From NCBI RefSeq assembly GCF_013294005.1, contig NZ_JABSNK010000014.1, positions 1-64,000 on the forward strand: a stretch of 64,000 nucleotides of DNA. The letters run 5' to 3'. This document shows, one piece after another, positions 18,660 through 28,170 of the stretch; the stretch's first letter is position 1; every line of letters begins with the position of its first letter. Both the position numbers and the translations under genes were made by a program. The stretch comes from Flavobacterium gelidicaeli (lineage in GTDB: Bacteria > Bacteroidota > Bacteroidia > Flavobacteriales > Flavobacteriaceae). The notes beneath the pieces are model-generated. The model was not told where the DNA came from and did not search any database. It saw only the letters and a program-made list of their open reading frames with translations.

Positions 18660-19544
18660 ATGAAAAAAACAACATTATTATCCTTAGTAAGTGTTTTAAG
18701 TTTAGGGCTTTTTGCAAGCTGCAACAACGATGACAACCCAGCAAATACAAGTAAAGATTTAAAACTAAACATCTCAGGACTAGAAGATTTAGGAGCTAAT
18801 TATAAATATGAAGGCTGGATTATAGCAAACGGACAACCTGTTTCTACAGGTGTTTTTACAGTAAGTAGTGATGGAACAATGTCTAAAACATCTTTTACTG
18901 TTGCTAGCGCAGATCTAGACATTGCAACAAAATTCATCTTAACAATTGAGCCCTTTCCTGATACTGATCCAGCGCCTGCAAAAACACATCTATTAGCAGG
19001 TGATTTCTCTTCAAATTCGGCTACTTTAACTATTGGAGCGCCAGAAGCTTTAGGAAATGATTTCTTATCTGCAAAAGGATCTTATGTACTTGCAACTCCA
19101 TCAGACGATGATGATACAAACGAAAAAAGCGGACTTTGGTTCCTAGGTACTTTACCTCCTACAGCAGGTTTAGAATTACCTACACTTCCTGAAGGTTGGA
19201 AATACGAAGGTTGGGCAGTAATCGATGGTGTACCAGTAACTACAGGGACATTTACATCTGTTTCAGGAGTTGATGACTTTAGTGGATTTAGCGGAGCATT
19301 AGGAACACCTCCATTTCCTGGTGAAGACTTTCTTGTAAACGCACCAACAGGAGTAACATTTCCTACTGATTTATCTGGTAAGACAGCTGTAATTAGTATT
19401 GAGCCTTTTCCTGATAATAGCACAAAACCTTTTTTACTTAAACCATTAGTTGGTTCAATACCTGCAGCTGCACTTGATCATACTGTTTATACAATGAGCA
19501 ACAATGCAAAAGCTTCAGCGGCTACTGGAACAGCAACTAAATAG
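18660..19544 (+). CDS. Lipoprotein with duplicated RskA-C-like domain, function unknown
   Basis: The 294 residues begin with a lipoprotein signal; the lipobox is LFASC with Cys at 21, so it is probably anchored in the outer membrane. The mature protein contains the same unit twice. KYEGWIIANGQPVSTGVFT and ILTIEPFPD in the first half correspond to KYEGWAVIDGVPVTTGTFT and VISIEPFPD in the second. The pattern (YxGW-x-DG-PVSxGxF … VTxEP) resembles the C-terminal extracytoplasmic domain of anti-sigma-K factor RskA, but the cytoplasmic zinc finger and transmembrane helix are missing. The ligand is unknown. It stands just upstream of a two-component system with a separate intergenic region. Confidence 0.6.
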   Translation: MKKTTLLSLVSVLSLGLFASCNNDDNPANTSKDLKLNISGLEDLGANYKYEGWIIANGQPVSTGVFTVSSDGTMSKTSFTVASADLDIATKFILTIEPFPDTDPAPAKTHLLAGDFSSNSATLTIGAPEALGNDFLSAKGSYVLATPSDDDDTNEKSGLWFLGTLPPTAGLELPTLPEGWKYEGWAVIDGVPVTTGTFTSVSGVDDFSGFSGALGTPPFPGEDFLVNAPTGVTFPTDLSGKTAVISIEPFPDNSTKPFLLKPLVGSIPAAALDHTVYTMSNNAKASAATGTATK

Positions 19545-19735
19545 TTTTAATATACTTTTAAAAAAGTACATTTAATTGATAAAGGCTTAAGTAATGACAA
19601 ATAATTGTTGTTTCTTGAGCTTTTATCGATTTTGATAACTAAGCATTGATTTAAAGCTTAGAATTACTAAATCTCTTTTACATCCAAAGCAAAAAAACTA
19701 TATTTATAAATCAATTCTAACAAAAAACAATAGTT

Positions 19736-20437
19736 ATGAAGAAAATTTTGATGATTGAAGACGACCCCTCTATTGTTGAGTTAGCTAGTATTCATTTAAA
19801 AGACATTCATTGTGAATTAACCAAAGCTTATAACGGCTTTGAAGGTTTGCATCTTGCTAATACTAATTCTTATGATGCTATTATTCTAGATATCATGTTA
19901 CCCGATATTGACGGAATAGAAATTTGCAAACGCATTAGGGCCGAAAAGAACTTTACTCCCATAATGATGCTTACGGCAAGAAGTGAAGAAATTGACAAAA
20001 TTATAGGTCTTGAAACCGGTGCAGACGATTACCTAACAAAACCTTTTAGCATAAGAGAATTTACAGCACGCGTAAAAGCACTGATTAGAAGAAGCGAAAT
20101 AAACAGCACAGAGCAAGTCATTGTTGATGAAGTTTTGCAATGTGGAAATTTGCAACTAGATACTCAAAAAAGAAAAGTTTTACTTGAGGATCAAAAAATT
20201 GAATTAACACCTAAAGAATTTGATTTATTGTATTTATTCATGTCAAATCCTGGAATAAGTTATTCCCGTGAAACCTTGCTAAATTTGGTTTGGGGATATG
20301 AATTTTCTGGTTACGAACATACTGTAAACTCTCATATAAATAGATTACGAACTAAAATAGAACCCAATCTTACCAACCCAAAATATATTTTAACTACTTG
20401 GGGAATAGGATACCGTTTTACTGACGAAATAAAATAA
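19736..20437 (+). CDS. OmpR-family response regulator
   Basis: Two-domain transcription factor of 233 residues. The receiver domain has the acidic pair at Glu8/Asp9, the phosphoacceptor Asp52 (AIILDIMLPDIDG), Thr in MMLTARSEE, and Lys in DYLTKPFSIREF. A winged-helix DNA-binding domain follows (LTPKEFDLLYLFMSNPG … RTKIEPNLTNPKYILTTWGIGYRF). It is separated from the next gene by two bases and pairs with that kinase. The target genes cannot be told from the sequence. Confidence 0.95.
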   Translation: MKKILMIEDDPSIVELASIHLKDIHCELTKAYNGFEGLHLANTNSYDAIILDIMLPDIDGIEICKRIRAEKNFTPIMMLTARSEEIDKIIGLETGADDYLTKPFSIREFTARVKALIRRSEINSTEQVIVDEVLQCGNLQLDTQKRKVLLEDQKIELTPKEFDLLYLFMSNPGISYSRETLLNLVWGYEFSGYEHTVNSHINRLRTKIEPNLTNPKYILTTWGIGYRFTDEIK

Positions 20438-20439
20438 GA

Positions 20440-21906
20440 ATGGAACAAAAAAGATACAACAGTTTATTTTGGAAAATATCATTGGTATTTTTTCTACTTC
20501 TTGCGATTGTGGGTATGGCTCATGTTTATATAAGCTACAACTCATCACGAGAATATCTAGAAGAGGTCAACCAAAGAATCAACCACGACACTGCTAAAAA
20601 TATTATTGAAAACTCTACTCCTTTTTATAACGGAAAAGTAATCAAACCGGCACTAAACGAAATGTTTCATCACGTGATGGCAATTAATCCAAACCTCGAG
20701 GTATATTTAGTTGACCCAAAAGGAAAAATTATTGCTTGGTTTCCGCCAGAAAAAAAATTAATATTAGAGTCTATTAATGTACTCCCCATCAAAGCATTTA
20801 TTGCAGATAAGAAAAAGTCTTTGATAAGAGGTGACGATCCCTTAAATCCAGGTACTCAAAAAGTATTTTCGGCACACCCATTAACCATGAATAATATGCT
20901 ATATGCTTATATTTATGTGGTACTAAATGGCGAGAAAAAACAAGCAGAATCTGATACCCTATTTACTAGTTACTTATGGCAAATTAGCTATCGTACTATG
21001 GGGATTACACTGTTTTTTACATTTTTAATAGGTTTGCTTATCATTCGAACCATCACAAAAAACTATTCAAAGATCCTGAATGTCATGCAACGTTTTAGAG
21101 AGGGAGATTTGCACGCCAGAATAAACCTGGACAGCTTAAGTAGTGAAAAACAACTAGCCGAAATGTTTAATGAAATGGCAGATATACTGACCACTAACAT
21201 TGACAAACTTAAAGAAGTAGAAAATTTAAGACGAGAGCTTATCGCTAATGTATCACATGATTTAAGAACACCAATCGCAATAATACGAGGCTATCTTGAA
21301 ACCTTACAAATCAAAGAAAAAACAATCACTGACGAAGAGAGAAAACGTTATATTGATATGGTAAGTCAGAGTTCAGTGAAATTAGAAAAACTTGTTCATG
21401 AACTTTTTGAATTATCAAAACTAGAAGCAAACCAAATTCGTCCTAACAAAGAAGCCTTTATTATTAGCGAATTAGTAAATGACATCAGCTCTAAATACCA
21501 TCTTATTGCACACAATAAAAAAATTACAATTGACACTTTTTTATCGAAAGAATTAGCGCCGGTATTTGCTGATATTTCTTTGATCGAAAGAGTGATTCAA
21601 AACCTATTAGACAACGCAATAAAATTTACTCCTGAGAACGGATACATTAGTATTACAACAGAAAAATGTTTGAACAATACTGTAAAAATCACTATTACTG
21701 ATAACGGAATAGGAATTCCGGAGAAAGACCGAGAACGTATTTTTGCTCGATATTACAGAGCTAATAACTATACCGATCTAAAGAACAGTACAGGTTTAGG
21801 TCTTGCTATTGCAAAAAAGATACTGGACCTCCACGATTCGTCGCTTGAATTAATTAGCAGTGAAAATACTGGAAGCTCGTTCATTTTTAAATTAAAATGC
21901 AGTTAA
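20440..21906 (+). CDS. Sensor histidine kinase
   Basis: Membrane kinase partner of the preceding regulator, 488 residues. One transmembrane segment lies at about 12-32 and a second at about 185-205, bracketing a periplasmic sensor domain of some 150 residues. A HAMP linker follows. The phosphoacceptor box is LIANVSHDLRTPIAI with His273. The ATPase domain shows the N box (LLDNAIKF), G1 (DNGIGIPEKD) and G2 (STGLGLAIAKK). A bidirectional terminator follows. The signal sensed is unknown. Confidence 0.95.
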   Translation: MEQKRYNSLFWKISLVFFLLLAIVGMAHVYISYNSSREYLEEVNQRINHDTAKNIIENSTPFYNGKVIKPALNEMFHHVMAINPNLEVYLVDPKGKIIAWFPPEKKLILESINVLPIKAFIADKKKSLIRGDDPLNPGTQKVFSAHPLTMNNMLYAYIYVVLNGEKKQAESDTLFTSYLWQISYRTMGITLFFTFLIGLLIIRTITKNYSKILNVMQRFREGDLHARINLDSLSSEKQLAEMFNEMADILTTNIDKLKEVENLRRELIANVSHDLRTPIAIIRGYLETLQIKEKTITDEERKRYIDMVSQSSVKLEKLVHELFELSKLEANQIRPNKEAFIISELVNDISSKYHLIAHNKKITIDTFLSKELAPVFADISLIERVIQNLLDNAIKFTPENGYISITTEKCLNNTVKITITDNGIGIPEKDRERIFARYYRANNYTDLKNSTGLGLAIAKKILDLHDSSLELISSENTGSSFIFKLKCS

Positions 21907-21966
21907 TTGCATTTATACTATACAAACTAGTATCACAGTTAGTTATTTCCACTTAAGATAAGTCAC

Positions 21967-22004
21967 AAAAAAAGACCGATACACATAATGTATCGGTCTT
22001 TTTT
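21967..22004. terminator. Bidirectional terminator between the kinase gene and yajC
   Basis: AAGACCGATACA (21972-21983) pairs with TGTATCGGTCTT (21989-22000), with an A run before and a T run after. Confidence 0.92.
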
Positions 22005-22019
22005 ATATCTTAAAAAGGA

Positions 22020-22292
22020 TTATTTTTTTGCTAAAGCAGCACTCATTTCCATAGAAATTGCAGAACGCTCCATTTTTAACTTTCCAGCCATTGTGTCTAA
22101 AATTACTGTTGTTTCAGCAATTTCAGAAACCTTACCGTGAAGTCCGCTTTTTGTAATTACTTTATCTCCAACTTTTAAAGCGCTTTCAAATTCTTTTTCG
22201 TTTTTAGCTCTTTTTTGTTGTGGTCTAATCATAAAGAAATAGATCACTACAAACATTAGTAAAAAGGGTGCAAATTTAGTTAATTGTTCCAT
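22020..22292 (-). CDS. yajC: Preprotein translocase subunit YajC
   Basis: Small inner-membrane protein of the SecDF-YajC complex, which assists late steps of Sec export. The 90 residues have one N-terminal transmembrane helix (about 7-22) followed by the family signature FFMIRPQQKRAKNEKEF and a small beta domain (GDKVITKSGLHGKVSEI). It lies 29 bases downstream of nusB on the same strand, so the two are probably cotranscribed. Confidence 0.94.
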   Translation of the reverse strand: MEQLTKFAPFLLMFVVIYFFMIRPQQKRAKNEKEFESALKVGDKVITKSGLHGKVSEIAETTVILDTMAGKLKMERSAISMEMSAALAKK

Positions 22293-22321
22293 AATATTAA
22301 TTTTCTTTTTTTAATTATTAA

Positions 22322-23266
22322 TTACATTAAACCGCGACCGGTTTTAAGCATTTTTTTATTCGATTCTAATTCTTTAACTAAATTATCTAGAATTCCGTTG
22401 ATAAAAATACTACTTTTAGGAGTAGAATACTCTTTAGCAAGCTCTAAATATTCATTTAAAGTAACTTTTACTGGAATAGATGGGAATTTCAAAAATTCAC
22501 AAATTGCCATTTTTAAAATAATAGTATCTACCTCTGCAATACGATCACTATCCCAGTTTGGTGTTTTATCTACAAATTCCTTAGCTAACTCAGATTCGTT
22601 TAAAACTGTTTTTCTGAATAAATCTTTTACAAATGCTTTATCTTCAGCATCCTTGTACACTTTAGGCACAGTAAAATTATCATCCATAATAGGTTTCATC
22701 GCTTTCAATTGCTTTAGAATTTGCGTGTTTACCAATGGAATGTCATCAATCCAAGTTAATTGATCGTCTTCTAAGAATTCGTATAACTTTTCATTTGGAA
22801 CAATAACTTCTCCAAATAAATCAACAATAAGTTGTCTGTCTTCTTCAAAAGTAGTTTCGGCATTACTCATATAAGTAATGTAAAACGGACTCGCTTTTAT
22901 TGCATTTAACAGCAATGAAATGTAGTCTTCATGAAGTCTCCAAGCATCAATTTTACGATTCTCTAAAGCAATGCTCAAAGAATTATTTTCAGCAAGGATT
23001 TGAAAAATGCTGTTTTTGATAAATTTCTCGTTGGGTTTACGTTCTTGAGGCGTAGCAAGATGTTTTAAACTTGATTTGTGTAAAAACTCAGCCTCTTTTT
23101 TACAGATTTCCATTAAGGAAGAAACCATTGTAAGGTATAAATCTTGAATATTATCGATACTATAAAAAAGAAATTTTTCTTCTTTCTCTAAGTTATCTGA
23201 ACCGTTTTGATGCATCGCATAAATCGATTGCATAACTTTAACGCGTATGTGTCTTCTATTTACCAC
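22322..23266 (-). CDS. nusB: Transcription antitermination protein NusB (long Bacteroidetes form)
   Basis: RNA-binding factor that with NusE (S10) supports antitermination on rRNA operons. At 314 residues it is about twice the E. coli length. The extra sequence lies ahead of the NusB core, which occupies roughly the last 140 residues (VDKTPNWDSDRIAEVDTIILKMAICEF, then IPVKVTLNEYLELAKEYSTPKS). The first residues VNRRHIRVKVMQSIYAMHQ match family N-termini. The start codon is GTG at 23266, supported by this match and by absence of an in-frame ATG just upstream. A TATTTTTG promoter lies 29 bases upstream. Confidence 0.93.
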   Translation of the reverse strand: MVNRRHIRVKVMQSIYAMHQNGSDNLEKEEKFLFYSIDNIQDLYLTMVSSLMEICKKEAEFLHKSSLKHLATPQERKPNEKFIKNSIFQILAENNSLSIALENRKIDAWRLHEDYISLLLNAIKASPFYITYMSNAETTFEEDRQLIVDLFGEVIVPNEKLYEFLEDDQLTWIDDIPLVNTQILKQLKAMKPIMDDNFTVPKVYKDAEDKAFVKDLFRKTVLNESELAKEFVDKTPNWDSDRIAEVDTIILKMAICEFLKFPSIPVKVTLNEYLELAKEYSTPKSSIFINGILDNLVKELESNKKMLKTGRGLM

Positions 23267-23295
23267 CTTGTAAGAACTTTAATTAAATTAGTTTG

Positions 23296-23303
23296 CAAAA
23301 ATA
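23296..23303 (-). promoter_or_regulatory. Promoter of nusB-yajC (-7 element TATTTTTG)
   Basis: TATTTTTG on the minus strand, 29 bases before the GTG start of nusB. Confidence 0.6.
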
Positions 23304-23425
23304 AGTATTTCCTTTTTTATAATAAAATATATAATTGCTTATTTTAAAAAGTATTCCGTGTTGTCTTTTTAGATAATCAAGAACTATCTAAAAAAACAAC
23401 ACGGAAATATATTTAAATCTGATAA

Positions 23426-24532
23426 CTATTTTTTACTGTTTTCTAGTTTTCTTTGATCAATTCGATTTTGTGCAATAGTAAGCGCTGCATGATGTGTCGT
23501 GATCCCTTTTGCTACAGCATAATCAAAAATCTCCAAAGTAGTATTGTAGATATTCTCAGTTTTACTCATGATTTCTGCTTTACCATAATGTGCTAGCTCA
23601 GCGTAAACATTGATAATTCCACCAGCATTAATCAAGAAATCAGGTGCGTATAAAATACCTCTTTCTTGTAAAATAGCTCCGTGAACATCTTCATTTGCTA
23701 ATTGATTATTTGCCGCTCCAGCAATAACTTTTGCTTTAATTTTATTTACAGTAGCATCATTAATAGTTGCTCCCATAGCACATGGTGCGTAAATATCAAC
23801 ATCAGCAGTATATAAATCAGCTCCTGTATAAATAGTCGCATTGTATTTATTTCCTACCTCATATAATTTTTCTTCGTTAATATCAGCAATAGTTACAATA
23901 GCACCTTCTTTAGTTAAGTATTCTACTAAAGTTTCTCCTACGTGACCAATTCCTTGTACCAATACTTTTTTACCTGCAAGAGAGTCGGTTCCAAATTTAT
24001 GTTTTGCAGCCGCTTTCATCCCCATGTAAACTCCAAAAGCCGTTACAGGTGATGGATTTCCTGCCCCACCTCTTTCTTCAGATATTCCAGTTACATAAGG
24101 AGTAACATCTCTTACAATGTCCATGTCCTTAGTTTCCATTCCTACATCTTCTGCAGTAATGTAACGCCCACTTAATCCGTGAACAAATTCTCCAAATTTA
24201 CGCATCAACTCAGGAGTTTTCTTAGTCTTAGCATCACCCATAATAACGGCTTTACCTCCACCAATGTCTAAACCTGTAATAGCTGCTTTATAAGTCATTC
24301 CGCGAGACAAACGTAAAACGTCATTTAACGCTTCCCATTCATTAGCATAATCAAACATACGTGTTCCTCCTAAAGCAGGTCCCATAACCGAATTATGAAT
24401 ACCAATAATTGCTTTTAAACCCGTATCTTTGTCATTGCAAAATACAATTTGTTCGTGATCATCAAATGATAGTTGTCCAAAAACGGGATCCATTTTTTGA
24501 AGTTCCTTTCCTGTTGTGAAAGTTGCATCCAT
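23426..24532 (-). CDS. Leucine dehydrogenase (Glu/Leu/Phe/Val dehydrogenase family)
   Basis: NAD-dependent oxidative deamination of leucine and related branched-chain amino acids. The 368 residues match the family. The active-site region is YKAAITGLDIGGGKAVIMGD with the catalytic lysine. The NAD fold contains VLVQGIGHVGETLVEYL and ends with ADINEEKL. Leucine versus valine or phenylalanine preference is judged from overall likeness and is not certain. It has its own promoter and no close partner on the same strand. Confidence 0.88.
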   Translation of the reverse strand: MDATFTTGKELQKMDPVFGQLSFDDHEQIVFCNDKDTGLKAIIGIHNSVMGPALGGTRMFDYANEWEALNDVLRLSRGMTYKAAITGLDIGGGKAVIMGDAKTKKTPELMRKFGEFVHGLSGRYITAEDVGMETKDMDIVRDVTPYVTGISEERGGAGNPSPVTAFGVYMGMKAAAKHKFGTDSLAGKKVLVQGIGHVGETLVEYLTKEGAIVTIADINEEKLYEVGNKYNATIYTGADLYTADVDIYAPCAMGATINDATVNKIKAKVIAGAANNQLANEDVHGAILQERGILYAPDFLINAGGIINVYAELAHYGKAEIMSKTENIYNTTLEIFDYAVAKGITTHHAALTIAQNRIDQRKLENSKK

Positions 24533-24582
24533 ATAGTTTAATTTTATAGTGATATAATTGTGAATTTGTCAAAAAGACAAAT

Positions 24583-24590
24583 CAAAATTA
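24583..24590 (-). promoter_or_regulatory. Promoter of the leucine dehydrogenase gene (-7 element TAATTTTG)
   Basis: TAATTTTG on the minus strand, 50 bases before the ATG at 24532. Confidence 0.55.
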
Positions 24591-24734
24591 CACAAAATAT
24601 GCATATCTTTCATTTTTTTTATGAAAAATTGTCTTTTCTATAAAATACTAGGCTATATTATCTTTTAATAATTTATAATTTAATAACATTTTACTTAAAA
24701 AGTAAAGAATCATAATACCGAATATCACAAAAAA

Positions 24735-26495
24735 ATGAAAGAATTAAGTTATTTAAACAAATATTTTATAAAATACAAGTACAGTTTTTCGCTTGGTATT
24801 TTGTTCACAATAATCGCACAAATATTCATGCTCTTTACACCTAAATTGATAAGTCAATCATTTAAGGTTATTGAGAGTTTCTCTAAGGACAAAACAATTT
24901 CAACGCAAGTGATTAGAGAAGAGCTTACCTCTAATGTCTTATTAATTATCGCAACCACTATTATCGCTGGTTTTTTAACTTTCCTAATGAGACAAACATT
25001 AATTGTAATGTCACGTCACATAGAATTTGATTTAAAAAATGAGGTTTTTAGACAATATGAAAACCTGAGTCAAAGTTTTTACAAACAAAACCGTACGGGA
25101 GATTTAATGAACCGTATTAGTGAAGATGTCTCAAAAGTGAGAATGTATGTTGGTCCCGCAGTTATGTACTCAATCAATACCATTATTCGTTTTACGATTG
25201 TCATTGTTTACATGTACAATGTATCTCCACGATTAACCGCTTACACTTTGCTACCACTACCGTTATTATCTTACGGAATATTTAAACTAAGTACCGAAAT
25301 CAATAAGCGCAGTACCATTTTTCAGCAGTATTTATCTAAAGTCTCTAGTTTTTCACAAGAAATTTTCTCTGGACTACGTGTAATTAAAGCCTATTCTTTA
25401 GAGAACCAGCATCAAAACAACATGGTCAACTTAGCCAATGAAAGTAAAAGCAAAAGTTTAAACCTAGCAAGAGTACAGTCGCTTTTTGGTCCTTTAATGT
25501 TAGCACTAATTGGCATCAGTAACTTGGTGGTTATTTATTTTGGTGGATTAATGTACATTGATGGTACAATTAAAAGCATAGGAACAATAGCCGAATTTAT
25601 TCTTTACGTTAATATGTTAACTTGGCCAGTTGCCTCATTAGGATGGGTATCATCAATGGTTCAAGAGGCCGAAGCTTCTCAGAAACGTTTGAATGAATTC
25701 TTAAAAATCGAACCACAAATTCAAAACAACAATCCTGACAAATCTATCATTGAAGGATCCATTGCTTTTGAAAACGTAAACTTTACTTATGATGACACGA
25801 AGATAAATGCTTTAAAAGACATTTCGTTCACAGTAAACAAAGGCGAAACTTTAGCTATTTTAGGTAAAACAGGCTCTGGTAAATCAACCATTCTTTCTTT
25901 AATTTCTCGTTTGTATGACGTTAATAGTGGTGTGATAAAAATCGACAATAAAAGTATTGAATCACTGAATTTATTTGATTTAAGAAACAGCATTGGTATT
26001 GTACCACAAGACGCTTTTCTTTTTTCTGATTCAATCAAAAACAATATTAAGTTTGGTAAAGAAAATGCGACGGACGACGAAGTTATGGCTGCTGCCAAAA
26101 GTGCTGTGGTTCACGACAACATCATGGGCTTCACCAAACAATATGATACGGTACTTGGAGAAAGAGGAATTACACTTTCAGGAGGACAAAAACAACGCGT
26201 TTCTATAGCACGTGCCATTATTAAGAGTCCGCCTATTTTACTTTTTGACGATTGCCTATCCGCAGTCGATACAGAGACTGAAGAGACGATTTTGAACAAT
26301 CTTTTTGAAATTTGCAAAGACAAAACAACAATAATTGTAAGTCATCGTGTCTCATCGGCTAAAAATGCTAGTAAAATAATTATCCTTGAAGATGGTAAAA
26401 TAATTCAACAAGGAACTCATAATCAATTGATAAATCAAGAAGGCTATTACGCTTCCTTATATCTAAAACAACTTTCAGAAAAAGAAATGCTTTAA
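24735..26495 (+). CDS. ABC exporter half-transporter (membrane domain fused to ATPase)
   Basis: The 586 residues form a six-helix type I exporter domain (about 1-320) fused to an ATPase. Walker A is LGKTGSGKST, the Q loop VPQDAFLFSDSI, the signature LSGGQKQR and the switch histidine VSHR. After Walker B the catalytic glutamate is replaced by aspartate (ILLFDDCLSAVDTETE). This change is characteristic of the degenerate half in heterodimeric exporters such as BmrC/BmrD, yet no partner gene is adjacent. The substrate is unknown; lipid or drug export are the usual roles. The next gene, for a PUR protein, is on the same strand 71 bases away. Confidence 0.9.
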   Translation: MKELSYLNKYFIKYKYSFSLGILFTIIAQIFMLFTPKLISQSFKVIESFSKDKTISTQVIREELTSNVLLIIATTIIAGFLTFLMRQTLIVMSRHIEFDLKNEVFRQYENLSQSFYKQNRTGDLMNRISEDVSKVRMYVGPAVMYSINTIIRFTIVIVYMYNVSPRLTAYTLLPLPLLSYGIFKLSTEINKRSTIFQQYLSKVSSFSQEIFSGLRVIKAYSLENQHQNNMVNLANESKSKSLNLARVQSLFGPLMLALIGISNLVVIYFGGLMYIDGTIKSIGTIAEFILYVNMLTWPVASLGWVSSMVQEAEASQKRLNEFLKIEPQIQNNNPDKSIIEGSIAFENVNFTYDDTKINALKDISFTVNKGETLAILGKTGSGKSTILSLISRLYDVNSGVIKIDNKSIESLNLFDLRNSIGIVPQDAFLFSDSIKNNIKFGKENATDDEVMAAAKSAVVHDNIMGFTKQYDTVLGERGITLSGGQKQRVSIARAIIKSPPILLFDDCLSAVDTETEETILNNLFEICKDKTTIIVSHRVSSAKNASKIIILEDGKIIQQGTHNQLINQEGYYASLYLKQLSEKEML

Positions 26496-26566
26496 TTGTT
26501 GTGTAAACCATAATTTTTTAAGATTTTTGATTACTACTTAACAACCATTAATTGATAGAACGGATT

Positions 26567-26950
26567 ATGAGAGAAAATGACATGTTAGAAAAAGAAGAAA
26601 TTTTTTCTAAGGTTTTACGAGCTGGAAGAAGAACCTATTTCTTTGATGTAAGAGCAACAAAAGCAGATGATTATTACATTACAATTACTGAAAGTAAAAA
26701 ATTTACTGAAGAGGATGGATCATTTCACTTTAAGAAACATAAAATCTACTTATACAAAGAAGATTTTGCCGCTTTTGCAGAAATCTTAAATGACATGACA
26801 ACTTATGTTTTGAACCACAAAGGAGAAGAAGTAATTTCTGAAAGACATCAAAAAGATTTTAAAAAAGAATACGTTACTGAAAAAGTAATCCTAGAAGAAG
26901 CAGTACCAAGCATTTCAAGTTTTACAGATATCGACTTTGACGATATTTAA
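26567..26950 (+). CDS. DUF3276 / PUR-alpha-like nucleic-acid-binding protein
   Basis: Short protein of the bacterial PUR family, whose studied members bind single-stranded DNA or RNA as dimers. The core is IFSKVLRAGRRTYFFDVR followed by DYYITITESKKF, the typical PUR repeat. From the ATG at 26567 it has 128 residues; the longer frame would need a TTG at 26552. The C-terminal tail is acidic (FTDIDFDDI). A terminator follows at 26988. The cellular role in Flavobacteria is not established. Confidence 0.85.
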   Translation: MRENDMLEKEEIFSKVLRAGRRTYFFDVRATKADDYYITITESKKFTEEDGSFHFKKHKIYLYKEDFAAFAEILNDMTTYVLNHKGEEVISERHQKDFKKEYVTEKVILEEAVPSISSFTDIDFDDI

Positions 26951-26987
26951 TTATATTACAAATTCAATTCCTATTACTTATTAAATT

Positions 26988-27024
26988 AAAAAGTCCAAAA
27001 GCTGCATGGTTTTTTGGACTTTTT
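26988..27024 (+). terminator. Terminator after the PUR gene
   Basis: AAAAAGTCCAAAA (26988-27000) pairs with TTTTTTGGACTTTTT (27010-27024). It overlaps the spurious upstream TTG start of the next gene. Confidence 0.85.
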
Positions 27025-27061
27025 GATTATAAATTATTTCCTAATTATAACATTAAATTAC

Positions 27062-27967
27062 ATGAAAGACCTTTTTGAAAAAAATATAGAAAAGTACGGA
27101 GAATTAATAATACCATGGCTTTTAACTAGTGGAGTTAAAATAATTTTTATAATTATTGCCGCATTAATCTTAAATAAAGTAATTACAAGTTTTATTGAAA
27201 AAGCGGTTAGAATTGCTGTACGTCCTGACAAAAACTCATCGGCAGAAGCAGAAGCAAAAAGGGAAGATACCTTAATTCAAATTTTTTCTACTACTTCTAA
27301 AATTTCGATCCTATTAATTACAGGATTAATGGTTTTGCAGGAATTTGGTGTCGAAATCGCCCCAATATTAGCCGCAGCAGGAATTGTAGGTTTAGCATTT
27401 GGTTTTGGTGGTCAATACCTCATCAGAGATATCATTAGCGGATTATTTATTATTCTCGAAAACCAATACCGCATAGGAGATATTGTAAGTTTTGACAATG
27501 CCGGTGGTGAAGTAATCGAAATTAGTTTAAGAAAAACAACCTTACGCGACCTTGACGGAACCGTGCACCATATTCCTCATGGGGAAATTAAAAAAGTTTC
27601 CAATCTTTCTAAAGATTTTTCACGTATTAATATTGACATGGGTGTAGGATACAGTTCAAATTTAGAACATGTAATTACTGTAATCAATAGCGTAGGAACA
27701 GCTTTAGCAAATGATCCTCTTTGGAAAAATGCAATCATAGCAGCACCGCAATTTTTAAGAGTTAATGATTTTGCCGACTCTGCTATAATGTTAAAAATTC
27801 TGGGAGAAACTTTACCTAGTAAACAATGGGAAGTTGCAGGTGAATTGCGTAAACGCCTTAAAGTAGCCTTTGATAAAGAAGGAATAGAAATTCCGTTTCC
27901 ACAAATGACACTGCATCATGTTAGAGAAAAAGCAGTAGAAACTGAAAAAGAAGCGCCAAACAATTAA
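27062..27967 (+). CDS. Mechanosensitive ion channel, MscS family (second paralogue)
   Basis: Inner-membrane channel of 301 residues from the ATG at 27062; the earlier TTG lies inside a terminator hairpin. Membrane segments lie at about 15-40, 75-95 and 100-130. The pore helix is AAAGIVGLAFGFGGQYLIRDIISG, and the beta domain is YRIGDIVSFDNAGGEVIEI with the later DGTVHHIPHGEI. It has a loop rich in charged residues (RPDKNSSAEAEAKRED) between helices that the first MscS gene lacks. This subgroup resembles YkuT/YnaI-like small channels. Confidence 0.9.
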   Translation: MKDLFEKNIEKYGELIIPWLLTSGVKIIFIIIAALILNKVITSFIEKAVRIAVRPDKNSSAEAEAKREDTLIQIFSTTSKISILLITGLMVLQEFGVEIAPILAAAGIVGLAFGFGGQYLIRDIISGLFIILENQYRIGDIVSFDNAGGEVIEISLRKTTLRDLDGTVHHIPHGEIKKVSNLSKDFSRINIDMGVGYSSNLEHVITVINSVGTALANDPLWKNAIIAAPQFLRVNDFADSAIMLKILGETLPSKQWEVAGELRKRLKVAFDKEGIEIPFPQMTLHHVREKAVETEKEAPNN

Positions 27968-27992
27968 TTATTGCTTAAAACACAATATAATG

Positions 27993-28027
27993 AGCCTGAA
28001 AATCTACTGATTTTCAGGCTTTTTTTA
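27993..28027 (+). terminator. Terminator after the second mscS gene
   Basis: AGCCTGAAAATC (27993-28004) pairs with GATTTTCAGGCT (28009-28020) around TACT, followed by seven T. Confidence 0.92.
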
Positions 28028-28170
28028 TACATTTATAGAAGAATAATATACTAATTATTCCGTTTGAAGTTAGTATACAAAAACACTAACACACCAATAA
28101 TAAATACTTACAAACTAAATCTCTTGCTATTAGGGCAACTTACTTTTAAGTATTATTTCATTTCATACTT

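Noticed and set aside
27014..27061. Upstream TTG start for the second MscS gene
   Set aside because: It falls inside the terminator hairpin of the preceding gene; the ATG at 27062 begins a normal MscS N-terminus.
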